DNA from: Planctomycetota bacterium
GTDB lineage: Bacteria; Planctomycetota; UBA1135
Assembly (NCBI GenBank): GCA_004295085.1
Contig: SHNF01000009.1
Coordinates: 434,001-498,000, forward strand
DNA length: 64,000 nucleotides
Reading direction: 5' to 3'
Positions 1 to 8,194 of this stretch are shown piece by piece. Every line of letters begins with the position of its first letter. The stretch's first letter is position 1. The position numbers were made by a program, and so were the translations under genes. The notes below the pieces were generated by a model, which worked only from the letters and a program-made list of their open reading frames with translations, was not told the origin of the DNA and did not search any database.

Positions 1-1253
1 GCTTGTCCCAGAGCTACCTCCTCGGCTTCTCCATCGCCAACGCCGGCGACGTCAACGGCGACGGCTGGAACGACGTCATCGCCGGCGCCCCGTACGCGTC
101 GCCCTTCAACCGCTTCCACGCCGGCAGCGCGTTCGTGTACTCAGGGCTGGACGGCATCATCCTGCGCCGCATCGACGGCGCCAGCGCCCAGGACCAGCTC
201 GGCTACTCCGTGGACGGCATCGGCGACGCCGACCTGGACGGCCTCTCCGACGTGATCGCAGGCGCGCCCTTCGCGGATGCCAACTTCAACAACGCCGGCG
301 CCGTCTACGTCGTGAACGCCAACACCGGCGCTCTGCACTTCAAGGTGCAGGGCACCGACCGCAACGGCGAGCTCGGCTGGTCCGTCGCCGGCGTGGGCGA
401 CCTCAACATGGACGGGCGCGGCGACTTCGTGGCCGGCATCCCGTTCGCCGACCAGGGCACGATCGGCGACGCCGGCCGGGCGCGCGTGTTCTCCGGCTTC
501 AAGGGCGCCGTCATCTACCAGTGGACCGGGCTGTTCCAGGGCGACAAGCTCGGCTACACGGTGGACGGGCCGGGCGACGTCAACGGGGACAGCTTCGGCG
601 ACATCCTGGTGGCCACGCCCTTCGCCAAGGTCAACGGCCTGTCCAATGCCGGCCGGGTGGAGCTGTATTCCGGCTTTGACAACCGCCTGCTGCAGAGCTG
701 GGGCGGCACCCAGACCAACGACTTCCTGGGGCTGGCGGTGGACAGCGCCGGCGATCTGGATGGCGACGGCTTCATGGAAGTGGCCATCGGCTCGTCCGAG
801 GTGGACGTGAGCGGCAACCCGGACATCGGGCAGGTCTGGGTCTATGCCTACAACCCCTTCCTGTACCCCACGGACTACGCCGTCTCCTCCAGCGCGGGAG
901 GCAGCGTGACCTACAACCTGGACTTCCCGGCGTCGGAGGCCGGCTTCCAGTACCAGCTGCTTGGCTCGCACGCCGGTTACGGGCCGAGCACGCTGGGCAC
1001 GCTCACCATCCCGCTCACGCAGGACGGCGTGTTCAACCTCATCCTGAGCCAGAGCTACCCGCCCGGTCTCGTCTCCGGCGGCACGGGCACCCTCGACCCC
1101 AACGGGGACGGAGCGATCACCATCAGGATCCCGGTGGGCGGCTTGTCGCGCTACATCGCGTCGTACTTCTACTTCGCAGTGGCCTCCCTCGACACCACCA
1201 CGACGACGTACCGGCTGTCCTCGGGCGGCATGCCGCTGCGCATCCGGATGTAA
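1..1253 (+). CDS. FG-GAP/integrin-alpha-like repeat surface protein (5' partial)
   Basis: The reading frame is open to the left edge of the window, so the true start lies outside. At least five FG-GAP/calcium-loop repeats are visible, each built on a GD-x-N/D-x-DG core, for example GDVNGDGWNDVIAGAP, GDADLDGLSDVIAGAP, GDLNMDGRGDFVAGIP and GDLDGDGFMEVAIGS. FG-GAP repeats fold as calcium-binding beta-propeller blades in secreted or surface proteins. After the repeats comes a beta-rich tail of about 120 residues rich in G, S and T, ending in LRIRM, which could be a secretion or anchoring module. The ligand is unknown. The family call is strong and the cell-surface role is inferred. It converges with the next gene across a 66-nt gap that holds a strong hairpin. 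Confidence 0.85.
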   Translation, partial: LSQSYLLGFSIANAGDVNGDGWNDVIAGAPYASPFNRFHAGSAFVYSGLDGIILRRIDGASAQDQLGYSVDGIGDADLDGLSDVIAGAPFADANFNNAGAVYVVNANTGALHFKVQGTDRNGELGWSVAGVGDLNMDGRGDFVAGIPFADQGTIGDAGRARVFSGFKGAVIYQWTGLFQGDKLGYTVDGPGDVNGDSFGDILVATPFAKVNGLSNAGRVELYSGFDNRLLQSWGGTQTNDFLGLAVDSAGDLDGDGFMEVAIGSSEVDVSGNPDIGQVWVYAYNPFLYPTDYAVSSSAGGSVTYNLDFPASEAGFQYQLLGSHAGYGPSTLGTLTIPLTQDGVFNLILSQSYPPGLVSGGTGTLDPNGDGAITIRIPVGGLSRYIASYFYFAVASLDTTTTTYRLSSGGMPLRIRM

Positions 1254-1278
1254 GGCGCGGCATCCGCTTCGCGCGGGC

Positions 1279-1309
1279 ACGGGCGGCCGGCAGGCAGCTG
1301 GCCGCCCGT
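1279..1309. terminator. Likely bidirectional terminator hairpin
   Basis: A perfect 10-bp inverted repeat, ACGGGCGGCC (1279-1288) and GGCCGCCCGT (1300-1309), encloses an 11-nt loop. It lies between the stop of the FG-GAP gene and the stop of the convergent gene on the minus strand, so it could end transcription from both sides. No clear T-run follows on either side, so efficiency without Rho is uncertain. Confidence 0.6.
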
Positions 1310-1319
1310 TGTCATTGAC

Positions 1320-2168
1320 TCATTGACGCGGCAGCGGCTTGTTCGTGCTGGAGGCCAGGGAGGCATCCTGCAGGCGCCAGGAACGCAGCCGCTCCCACAG
1401 CTCCGGCAGTGCGAGCACCCGTTCCTTGGCCATTCCGCGCTGCAGCAGGAACATGGCGCGGAAGAAGTCCCTGGGTCGCAGGGTGATGACGCGGGCGCGC
1501 TCGTGCTCGTCCAGGCCGTAGCGGTCCCACAGGCCCTTGTTGCGCACCACTTCGAGCGTGCGCCACTTGGCCACCTGCATCAGCGCCTCCACCTGCTCGT
1601 GGAACGGCGCCTGTTCCAGCCACTTGCCGGAGTGGAGCCCGATCCAGCCTTCGTCGATGGCGCGACGGACGCCGGCCTGAAGCTCGAAGGCGCGCGCGTC
1701 CTGCGCCATGCGCCCGGCGGCGTCGAGCCGCTCCTGCAGCGGCAACTGGCGCAGCCGTTCCCCGGCGCCCGGAAACTGCGCCTCGAAGCGCAGGGCGCGG
1801 CCGCGCAAGCGGTCGCGCACCCGGACATCGAGCTGGCGCAGGCGCTCTCCCGGCGGCAGCGCCTCCCAGCGCTCGCGCTCGGCGGCATCCATCTCCGCGA
1901 TGGCGCTGCGCCGTTCCTCGCTCAAAACATCCACGCGCCAGCGGATCTCCTGCTGCGCCGGCGGCGACAGGCTGCGGAAGCGCTGGTAGCGCTCCAGCCA
2001 CTGCGCGCGTTCCTCGGACGGCAGCTTGTCCCACCACGCGCGGGCCGCGAGCTCCTGCGGCTCCCGTGCGCCGGCCGCGGCCGCCTGCGCCGGCGCCCGC
2101 GTCAGCTCCGGCGCCGCCCCCAGGCCCAGAAGCGCGCACAGCAGCGTCAGGAGCCGGCGCCTCATCAC
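1320..2168 (-). CDS. Exported DUF3106-like protein
   Basis: This 282-aa protein has an N-terminal signal sequence (MMRRRLLTLLCALLGLGAA). A charged helical region follows with the pattern WDKLPSEERAQWLERYQRFR and LSPPAQQEI, which resembles DUF3106 and related periplasmic proteins with repeated W-x-x-L-P-x-E-E-R units. Its start overlaps the stop of the membrane protein upstream by 4 nt, so it is translationally coupled to the sigma-factor operon. A periplasmic sensing or folding role in that operon is inference. The exact molecular function is unknown. Confidence 0.65.
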   Translation of the reverse strand: MMRRRLLTLLCALLGLGAAPELTRAPAQAAAAGAREPQELAARAWWDKLPSEERAQWLERYQRFRSLSPPAQQEIRWRVDVLSEERRSAIAEMDAAERERWEALPPGERLRQLDVRVRDRLRGRALRFEAQFPGAGERLRQLPLQERLDAAGRMAQDARAFELQAGVRRAIDEGWIGLHSGKWLEQAPFHEQVEALMQVAKWRTLEVVRNKGLWDRYGLDEHERARVITLRPRDFFRAMFLLQRGMAKERVLALPELWERLRSWRLQDASLASSTNKPLPRQ

Positions 2169-2581
2169 CTGTCTTCCTCCATCAGGGGCTCGTCCAGGGC
2201 CGCGGTCGCGGCCGAGTCGCTGAACCCGAGATCCAGTTCGTCGTCCACCACGAACTCGAGGTCCTGAAGCAGCTCCCGGTTCGCATACAGGTCCTCCAGC
2301 TCGGCCGCGGCCAGTTCCTCGCCGGAGGGCAGCCGCGCAGGAGGGCCGGGGTGCGGCGCGCCGCGCCCCAGCCAGTAGCCCAGGGTCAGGAACACGGCGG
2401 CAGCGGCTGCAACGGGCAGCCAGCGCAGGAGCGTCGGCCGGGCGCCGCGGCCGCTTCGCAGGCGCCGCGGCGGCACTTCGGACCCGATCCGGGCGCGCAG
2501 ACGCTGCGCGAAGCCCTCGGGAACCGGCTCCCCGGGGTGGCGGTCCAGCATTTCGTCGAGCCAGTCAGGATTCGTGCTCAC
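2165..2581 (-). CDS. Small single-pass membrane protein, putative anti-sigma factor
   Basis: This 138-aa protein has a short cytoplasmic N-terminal part (DWLDEMLDRHPGEPVPEGF), one transmembrane helix at about residues 50-70 (LLRWLPVAAAAAVFLTLGYW) and an acidic C-terminal tail. Its start lies 17 nt inside the end of the ECF sigma-factor gene, which is the usual position and coupling of an anti-sigma factor. The HxxxCxxC zinc motif of ZAS-type anti-sigmas is absent, so the assignment rests on topology and position. Confidence 0.6.
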   Translation of the reverse strand: MSTNPDWLDEMLDRHPGEPVPEGFAQRLRARIGSEVPPRRLRSGRGARPTLLRWLPVAAAAAVFLTLGYWLGRGAPHPGPPARLPSGEELAAAELEDLYANRELLQDLEFVVDDELDLGFSDSAATAALDEPLMEEDR

Positions 2582-3119
2582 GGCGGTGATACGGTTCGAG
2601 CCGCGGGCGCAGGTTCTCCCGCGCCCGGTGCAGCAGGGATTTCACGGCTTTGGCGCTGATCCCGAGTATGGCGCCGATTTCCTCCAAGTCGAGGCCGTTG
2701 TAATGCTGTAACACCAGCGCCAGCCGCTGGTTCTCTGGAAGACTAGCCAGGGCCGACTCGACCCGCCCCGCCCAGATCAGGACGTCAGACTTCGCATCCA
2801 CCTGATGGGCGCCGGCGTCGGCCAGGTCGCGCGGCTCCCTGGCGAAGCCCTCAGGCAGCCCCCTTGGATGCCTGCGGTGCTCGTCCCGCAGGCAGTTGAG
2901 TGCCAGGTTGTAGGTGATGCGGTAGAGATACGTGCTGAGCCGCCCTTGAGGCTGGTACCGCTCCCGGCTGCGGTAGAGACGCAGGAACACCTCCTGAGCC
3001 AGGTCCTCCAGCTCCGCGCCCGGGCCGAGCAGCCGCCGCAGCAAGCTGAACACCGGCGCCTGGTACACCTCCACCAGGCGCTCGAAGGCCGATTCCTCAC
3101 CGGCCTGGAAGCGCAGCAT
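2565..3119 (-). CDS. RNA polymerase ECF sigma factor (sigma-70 family)
   Basis: The 184-aa product has region 2 near the N-terminus (AFERLVEVYQAPVFSLLRRL, ELEDLAQEVFLRLYRSRERY) and region 4 near the C-terminus (ALASLPENQRLALVLQHYNG, LEEIGAILGISAKAVKSLLH). The layout and length fit extracytoplasmic-function sigma factors. I chose the ATG at 3119 because AGGAG sits 8 nt upstream; a GTG at 3155, just after the lepB stop, is an alternative. It lies in one minus-strand operon with lepB and the putative anti-sigma factor, suggesting an envelope-stress or secretion-linked regulon, which is inference. Confidence 0.9.
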   Translation of the reverse strand: MLRFQAGEESAFERLVEVYQAPVFSLLRRLLGPGAELEDLAQEVFLRLYRSRERYQPQGRLSTYLYRITYNLALNCLRDEHRRHPRGLPEGFAREPRDLADAGAHQVDAKSDVLIWAGRVESALASLPENQRLALVLQHYNGLDLEEIGAILGISAKAVKSLLHRARENLRPRLEPYHRREHES

Positions 3120-3156
3120 CCACTCGACTCCTGGGTCGCGGAGCTTCTCGTCCACA

Positions 3157-4242
3157 CTACCAGCCGAAGCCGACCGAGCCGGGAGGCCAGAGGCGGCCGA
3201 GCACGCAACCGCGCAGGGACCGCTTGGAGACTCCCCCATACTGGCGCGAATCCCTGCTATGCGGGGGATTGTCGCCCAGCACGTAGTACTGGTCCTCGGC
3301 GAGCTGCAGCATCTCGGAGCCGGCATGGGTTCCTGCCGGATCGAAGAACAGGTCGCGCCCCACGCGGGCGCGCAGGATGAGCAAGGGGCCGTACCCACCG
3401 ACCGCAGCCTGCTCGTAGTGCAGTTCCGGCGGCATTCCGTCCAGGCGGATCGGATCGGGAGCGCGGTAGGGAACAGGTGCGAACAGCGGCTCGCCGTCCA
3501 GGGTGGCGGTGAGACGCTGATCCACATTGGCGAGGAACACCAGCCCGTGCGGCGCAGCCCGGGCGCGCTCGACGGCGCTCAGTACCTGCGCCGGCGCGCC
3601 GTTGTCCCGCCGCTCCAGTCGGACGCGACGGCCCAGCTTGTCCAGGACCAGGTAGAACCGGGTGCCGCCCTCCTGGATGGCGAGCTCGAGGCGGGCGGAC
3701 TCGCCGCGCAGCGCGTATTCCACCTCCAGGCCGATGTCCACGGCGGGTTCGTGGCCGGGGATCAGCTCCCCGCGCCGCAAGTAACCGTTGCGAGGCGGGT
3801 CGCGCAGGCCGGCTTCGCCCTCGCCGGCCAGCTCCCAGCCCGGCGCGGCCGGCCGGAAGCCTGCTCCGGAGAAGTCGAACCAGGTATCGAGGGCCGTGCC
3901 GCGCGCGTTGACCAGCGGCAGCAGGTCTCCGGCGCCGCGTACCGCGCGCGCCTGGCGCTGGCCGTTCACGAACAGGTCGCCGTCAATGATCTGCACTCCC
4001 TCACCCGGCAGGCCTGCCACGCGCTTGACCACGCGCGAGCCGGTGTCCGGCTCCTCGCAGACCACCAGGTCGTAGCGGCGGGGCGCTCGCAGCCACACCG
4101 GCTCGGTGACCAGCAGGTCGCCGTCCAGGAGGGCCGGCTCCATCGAAGACCCGCTCACGCGCACCGGGGTGAACAACAGCGTGATCAGCGCCAGGGCCAG
4201 GACGCCCGCGAGGATCCCGGAATGCCTGCGGCGGAACTTCAA
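3157..4242 (-). CDS. lepB: Signal peptidase I
   Basis: This membrane serine protease removes signal peptides from exported proteins. The 361-aa product has an N-terminal transmembrane helix at residues 8-29, then box B (SGSSMEPALL, catalytic Ser33), box C/D (RYDLVV; VVKRVAGLPGE, catalytic Lys73) and box E (YYVLGDNPPHSRDSR). Between the Lys box and box E is a long insertion of about 190 residues with beta-rich, carbohydrate-module-like sequence, making it longer than a typical 200-320-aa SPase. It is the first gene of the operon that also holds the sigma factor. The family call is firm; the role of the insert is unknown. Confidence 0.93.
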   Translation of the reverse strand: MKFRRRHSGILAGVLALALITLLFTPVRVSGSSMEPALLDGDLLVTEPVWLRAPRRYDLVVCEEPDTGSRVVKRVAGLPGEGVQIIDGDLFVNGQRQARAVRGAGDLLPLVNARGTALDTWFDFSGAGFRPAAPGWELAGEGEAGLRDPPRNGYLRRGELIPGHEPAVDIGLEVEYALRGESARLELAIQEGGTRFYLVLDKLGRRVRLERRDNGAPAQVLSAVERARAAPHGLVFLANVDQRLTATLDGEPLFAPVPYRAPDPIRLDGMPPELHYEQAAVGGYGPLLILRARVGRDLFFDPAGTHAGSEMLQLAEDQYYVLGDNPPHSRDSRQYGGVSKRSLRGCVLGRLWPPGSVGFGW

Positions 4243-4367
4243 GAGGTCGTCCGTGAGGAGCGTGCCCTGCCAGGAGCGGTCAAGCGCCGCAGGTCGCCCC
4301 TAAGCAGCTACGACGCTTGCACTTCGGAATGTTAGGCGGCATGGATCGGAACGCCTAGCCCGGAACC

Positions 4368-4373
4368 TATAAT
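4368..4373 (+). promoter_or_regulatory. Candidate -10 element (TATAAT)
   Basis: An exact TATAAT lies 30 nt before the ATG of the gene at 4403, inside the 160-nt divergent gap between lepB and that gene. The hexamer 17 nt upstream (ATCGGA) is a poor -35 match, so this is a plausible but unproven sigma-70 promoter. An AT-rich hexamer is notable in such a GC-rich sequence. Confidence 0.4.
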
Positions 4374-4402
4374 CCTGTCGTCGGCCCTGCGCCGCTGCCT
4401 GG

Positions 4403-5470
4403 ATGACCTCCACTCATGCCGCCCTGGAAGGGCTCCTGGAGCTTTGCGACCAGATCCGTGACCTCCAGGAACGCTCCCTGCGGGAGCCGGAGACGCGCGC
4501 GACGGGGGTCGCCGAGCCACTCCGGGCCAGGGTCGCCGAGCTGCGCCAGCAGGTCTTCCGCGGCCTGCCCGGCCTGTCGGCCTCGCCCCGCGGCCAGGCC
4601 TTGAGCGACGCCGAGCTGCTGGTGCTGGCGCTGCTGTTCCATCGCCGCGTGCTGGGGCTGGCGGATCCGGCGCCCGCCGGTGAGCTAGTCGCCCTGCTCA
4701 GCCAAGCCGGCTTCGGCCGCACCGACTCCCTGAAGGTCCTGGGCCCCCGTGCGCTGCTGCGGCGGGACGGCTGGCTTCACGCCCACGCGGAAGGCCGCGT
4801 GGCCGACCCGCTGGACGTGCGCTTCCAGCTCGCGCCCGAGGCTACGGAGCTGTTCTGGACAGTGGAGGACGAGGCGCCTGCCGCGGCCGAGGACGGCACG
4901 CCGCCCGTCCCTTACGGATCGGAGGAGGAATGTCTGTGGGACCTGCACGCCTGGCGTGTGCTGTGCCTGCAGCGCGCCGAAGCGCTCCTCGACGGTGACA
5001 ACGCCGGCTCGGCCATGCCGCCGCGGCTGCGGGGGCTGCGCCGGGAGGCGCGCGCCGGCCTGCTGCGCATCCGCGGACGCCTCGCCGCCACCATCGGAGG
5101 CAGCGAGTACCGCATCGAGCGCTTCCGCCGCCAGCACCACCTGAGCACCGACGAGCTTCTCCTGGTGGTGCACCTCCTGTTCTGCGAACTGGTGGAAGGC
5201 GCGCCGTACGTCGCCGCGCTGGAGTGCCTGCGCGTCATCGCCGAGTCGCGTTCGGACCTGTTCCGCAAGCGCCGTGTCGTCGGGCCCAAGGGCCGCCTGC
5301 GGCAGACCGGGATCCTGGTCGGGCGCGAGGAGAACAGCGAGTACACCAAGGCGCTGGCCACCGAGTTGTGCCTGGCGGACTGGGCCGCCGACGAGATCAC
5401 CGCGGGCGCGACGCGGCCGCCGCGGCTGGACGACCGGGAGCTGGACGACCTCCTGCGCGGCGATGAGTGA
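4403..5470 (+). CDS. Unknown protein with two winged-helix-like segments
   Basis: This 355-aa soluble protein has no signal peptide or membrane span. Two helical segments look alike: LSDAELLVLALLFHRRVLG in the N-terminal third, and LSTDELLLVVHLLFCELVEG in the C-terminal third. The second is followed by PYVAALECLRVIAES and a stretch ending in GRLRQTGILV. The pattern (helix, helix, basic loop, 'L..GILV') resembles the winged-helix regions preceding AAA+ modules in some bacterial ATPases, but no Walker motif is present. The stop overlaps the start of the LeuA-like gene (ATGAGTGA), so the two are co-translated. Function unknown. Confidence 0.7.
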   Translation: MTSTHAALEGLLELCDQIRDLQERSLREPETRATGVAEPLRARVAELRQQVFRGLPGLSASPRGQALSDAELLVLALLFHRRVLGLADPAPAGELVALLSQAGFGRTDSLKVLGPRALLRRDGWLHAHAEGRVADPLDVRFQLAPEATELFWTVEDEAPAAAEDGTPPVPYGSEEECLWDLHAWRVLCLQRAEALLDGDNAGSAMPPRLRGLRREARAGLLRIRGRLAATIGGSEYRIERFRRQHHLSTDELLLVVHLLFCELVEGAPYVAALECLRVIAESRSDLFRKRRVVGPKGRLRQTGILVGREENSEYTKALATELCLADWAADEITAGATRPPRLDDRELDDLLRGDE

Positions 5471-6710
5471 CGCAGCGCGCCGCGACGGCCTGATCTTCGA
5501 CTGGGCCTTGCACGGCCCGGCCGTGCTGCCGGCGCCGGCACAGGGCGTCCTGCTGGACGACGAGACCCTGCGCGACGGCCTGCAATGCCCTTCCGTCCAG
5601 GATCCGCCCCTGCGCAGCAAGGTCGAGCTGGTGCACCTGATGGACCAGCTCGGCATCGACACCGCGGACGTGGGCCTGCCCGGCGCCGGCCGCAACGCCC
5701 GCGAGCACATCCTCACGCTGGCGCGCGAGATGCTGGGGCTGCGCATCACGCCCAACGTCGCCTGCCGCACGGTCGTGAGCGACATCGAGCCGGTCGTGGA
5801 CATGGTGGCGCAGCTGGGTCGTCCCATCGAGGTGTGCGCCTTCATCGGCAGCTCTCCGATCCGCGCCTACGCCGAGGACTGGAACCTCGACAACATGGTG
5901 AAGAACGTGCGCGAAAGCGTGCGCTTCGCCAAGAGGCACCAGCTTCCCGTCATGTTCGTCACCGAGGACACGGTGCGCACGCCTCCCGAGGTCCTGCGCG
6001 CGCTCATGGGCGCCGCCATGGACGAGGGCGCCGACCGGCTGTGCATGTGCGACACCGTGGGCGGGGCGACGCCGGAGGGCGTGCGCAACCTGGTGGCCTG
6101 GGTGAAGACCTTCGCCGCCGAGCGCAATCCGAAGGTCGGGCTGGACTGGCACGGCCACCGCGACCGCGGGCTCGGCCTGGTCAACACCCTGGCGGCGCTG
6201 AGCGCCGGCGTGCAGCGCGCCCATGCCTGCGCGCTCGGCATCGGCGAGCGCGCCGGCAACACGGAGATGGACCTCTTGCTGGTCAACCTCAAGCTGCTCG
6301 GCTGGATCGACCGCGACCTGCGCAAGCTCGGCGACTACGTGCGGGTGGCCAGCGAGGCCGTGGGCCGGCCGATCCGCGGCGAGTATCCGGTGTTCGGGGC
6401 CGATGCCTTCGAGACCGGCACGGGCGTGCACGCCGCCGCCGTCATCAAGGCCCTCCGCAAGGGCGACGCCTGGCTCGCCAACCGGGTCTACAGCGGCGTG
6501 CCGGCCGACGAGTTCGGCCTGGAGCAGCGGATCAGCGTAGGCCCCATGAGTGGCCGCAGCAACGTGATCTGGTTCCTCGAGCGCCGCGGCATCGAGCCTA
6601 CCGAGGAGCGCATCACCGCCGTGCTCACGTGCGCCAAGAACAGCAACCGGCTCCTCACGGAAGAAGAAGTGCTCGATGCCGCAGGATCCCTGGCCAACCG
6701 GCCCCGGTAG
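5463..6710 (+). CDS. HMGL-like acyltransferase (2-isopropylmalate/homocitrate synthase family)
   Basis: The 415-aa product is a TIM-barrel enzyme that condenses acetyl-CoA with a 2-oxoacid. The metal and substrate site DETLRDGLQ is near residue 32, the HGHRDRGLGL metal-binding histidines are in the middle, and GIGERAGNTEMD follows. It is shorter than full LeuA (about 510 aa) and lacks an obvious C-terminal leucine-binding regulatory domain, so homocitrate-synthase-like or other specificity is equally possible. The ATG at 5463 overlaps the previous stop by 8 nt, so translation is coupled. The substrate cannot be set from sequence alone. Confidence 0.85.
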   Translation: MSDAARRDGLIFDWALHGPAVLPAPAQGVLLDDETLRDGLQCPSVQDPPLRSKVELVHLMDQLGIDTADVGLPGAGRNAREHILTLAREMLGLRITPNVACRTVVSDIEPVVDMVAQLGRPIEVCAFIGSSPIRAYAEDWNLDNMVKNVRESVRFAKRHQLPVMFVTEDTVRTPPEVLRALMGAAMDEGADRLCMCDTVGGATPEGVRNLVAWVKTFAAERNPKVGLDWHGHRDRGLGLVNTLAALSAGVQRAHACALGIGERAGNTEMDLLLVNLKLLGWIDRDLRKLGDYVRVASEAVGRPIRGEYPVFGADAFETGTGVHAAAVIKALRKGDAWLANRVYSGVPADEFGLEQRISVGPMSGRSNVIWFLERRGIEPTEERITAVLTCAKNSNRLLTEEEVLDAAGSLANRPR

Positions 6711-6766
6711 GCCACATGGCGCCCCCAGAAGGCGGCTGGTCGCGGTGGAGGGGGACGCACCTGGGC

Positions 6767-7069
6767 TCAATCGATCATGACCATCTTGCTGTTCTTGATC
6801 TTGGTCATGAAATGTGCGGCCCACTTCTTCGCGGCAGCATTACCGTTGGACGTAGCAAGGACGTGCACGTAGGTCTTGTTCGAAGAAAGAGGGACGCACG
6901 TAACGAGCACGAGCGTGTCCGCGTTGAACGCGAACTGCTCCCAGGCGCTCGCCTTCGAGGATGACTCGAAGTCGGCAGTGTGGAGCTCCTTGCGGGTGAT
7001 CGCCAGGCACAGCTTGTGGCTCTTCGCCAGCGCCGCGGCGTAGTGGTAGAGGTAGGGACGACCAGCCAT
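6767..7069 (-). CDS. Small hypothetical protein
   Basis: This is a 100-aa protein with balanced composition and lower GC than its neighbours, which argues against a chance frame. It begins MAGRPYLYHYAAALAKSHK and ends MTKIKNSKMVMID, with a central beta-rich stretch (TLVLVTCVPLSSNKTYVHVL). There is no signal peptide, membrane span or known motif. It lies downstream of the MBL hydrolase on the same strand. Function unknown. Confidence 0.6.
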   Translation of the reverse strand: MAGRPYLYHYAAALAKSHKLCLAITRKELHTADFESSSKASAWEQFAFNADTLVLVTCVPLSSNKTYVHVLATSNGNAAAKKWAAHFMTKIKNSKMVMID

Positions 7070-7118
7070 GGGTTGATGCTCCTATGTGAAGACAGTGCAG
7101 TGGCTCACGCAGCCGCTC

Positions 7119-8168
7119 CTATGGCGCGGGCAGCAGCTCGGGCTCGGCGTCCAGGCGGCCGCGAACCAGGATGGTGCCGTCCCAGGCCGTGGCGTAGATC
7201 GCCTTGTGGATCCGGCGCCTGACGAACTGCTGCGATCCGGTGGCGATCATCGGCCTCCTCTCGGGACTGCGCTCGGCCACGATCCCTTCCCCCAGCAACG
7301 CGAGCGCGTCATCCCGCGGATGGCCGAAGCGCCACGTGGTGAAGGGATTGTGCGAGTCCTTGCCGTAGTCCCACTCACCAACGGAGATGACGGCCATGGC
7401 CGGGGTCATGGCCGCCATCAGGCTGCCGGTGACGCCGTTCTGCGAGCCATGATGACCGACCAGCCAGACGTCCACGTCCAGGGTCTCTGTGCGCTCGTAA
7501 TCCTCCACCAGCGCCTCGATCGCCGGCTCCTCCAGGTCGCCGGTGAACAGGAAGGAGGATTGGCCGAAATCCGCGCGGATCACCAGGCTGTGGTTGTTCG
7601 GATTGGAGAACTCGGTGCCGTTCCAGCCCGGGTTGACGGTGCGCTGGCCCTCCAGGACGCGGATCCGGGGATCGCAGGTCTCGCAGCGGATGGGATCGAT
7701 CGCCTCGTCGCTCAGCCCGCCGCCGGCGCGCAGGCCGCTGATGTCCCGGTGCCGGACCTCGCGGATCACGACCGGCGGGTCCAGCTCCGCGTTGCGCTCC
7801 CGGATCCAGCGCACCGCGCTGCCGCCGGAGCCTTCCAGCAGCCCGTCGTCCACGTAATTGCGGATGCGGAAGCGCTCGGCGATGTCGCGCAAGGCGTACG
7901 TGTGGTCCCGGTGCGGGTGGGTGATGAAGACCACGTCGATGGTCTCCTGGCGGTCGGGACGCTCGGCGAAGAACTCCTCCAGGTAGCGCATCAACCGCCG
8001 CTCGGAGGCGTTGTCCTGGGCGCCGGCGTCGATGAGCACGGTCCCGCACGGGAATTCCAGCAGGGCGGCGTTGCCCTGGCCGACGTCGATGAAATGGGCC
8101 GTCATCTCCGGCGCCTGCAGCGGCGCCACGGCCGTCAAGCCGGCAATCAGCAGGGGACAGAGCAGCAT
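7119..8168 (-). CDS. Exported metallo-beta-lactamase-fold hydrolase (ComEC/Rec2 C-terminal type)
   Basis: This 349-aa protein has a signal peptide (MLLCPLLIAGLTAVAPLQA) and then the MBL fold: HFIDVGQGNAALLEF, THPHRDHTY (metal-binding HxHxDH), FLFTGDLEEPA and VWLVGHHGSQNG. The FIDVGQG and HHGSQNG motifs match the ComEC/Rec2 C-terminal hydrolase group, which acts on phosphodiesters such as DNA. As a stand-alone exported protein it is probably a periplasmic or secreted nuclease or phosphodiesterase; the substrate is inferred. An AAGGG ribosome site lies 7 nt before the ATG. It follows the eCIS genes on the same strand. Confidence 0.85.
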   Translation of the reverse strand: MLLCPLLIAGLTAVAPLQAPEMTAHFIDVGQGNAALLEFPCGTVLIDAGAQDNASERRLMRYLEEFFAERPDRQETIDVVFITHPHRDHTYALRDIAERFRIRNYVDDGLLEGSGGSAVRWIRERNAELDPPVVIREVRHRDISGLRAGGGLSDEAIDPIRCETCDPRIRVLEGQRTVNPGWNGTEFSNPNNHSLVIRADFGQSSFLFTGDLEEPAIEALVEDYERTETLDVDVWLVGHHGSQNGVTGSLMAAMTPAMAVISVGEWDYGKDSHNPFTTWRFGHPRDDALALLGEGIVAERSPERRPMIATGSQQFVRRRIHKAIYATAWDGTILVRGRLDAEPELLPAP

Positions 8169-8194
8169 GGGTGACCCTTCGCTTGCAGCATGGT

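Noticed and set aside
6711..6766. Possible terminator between the convergent genes at 6710 and 6767
   Set aside because: Only a C5/G5 pairing across a long loop is seen, with mismatches; too weak to call.
7071..7135. Repeated GCTCCTATG near 7079 and 7126
   Set aside because: A 9-nt match over a short distance, with no further repeats, is easily due to chance.
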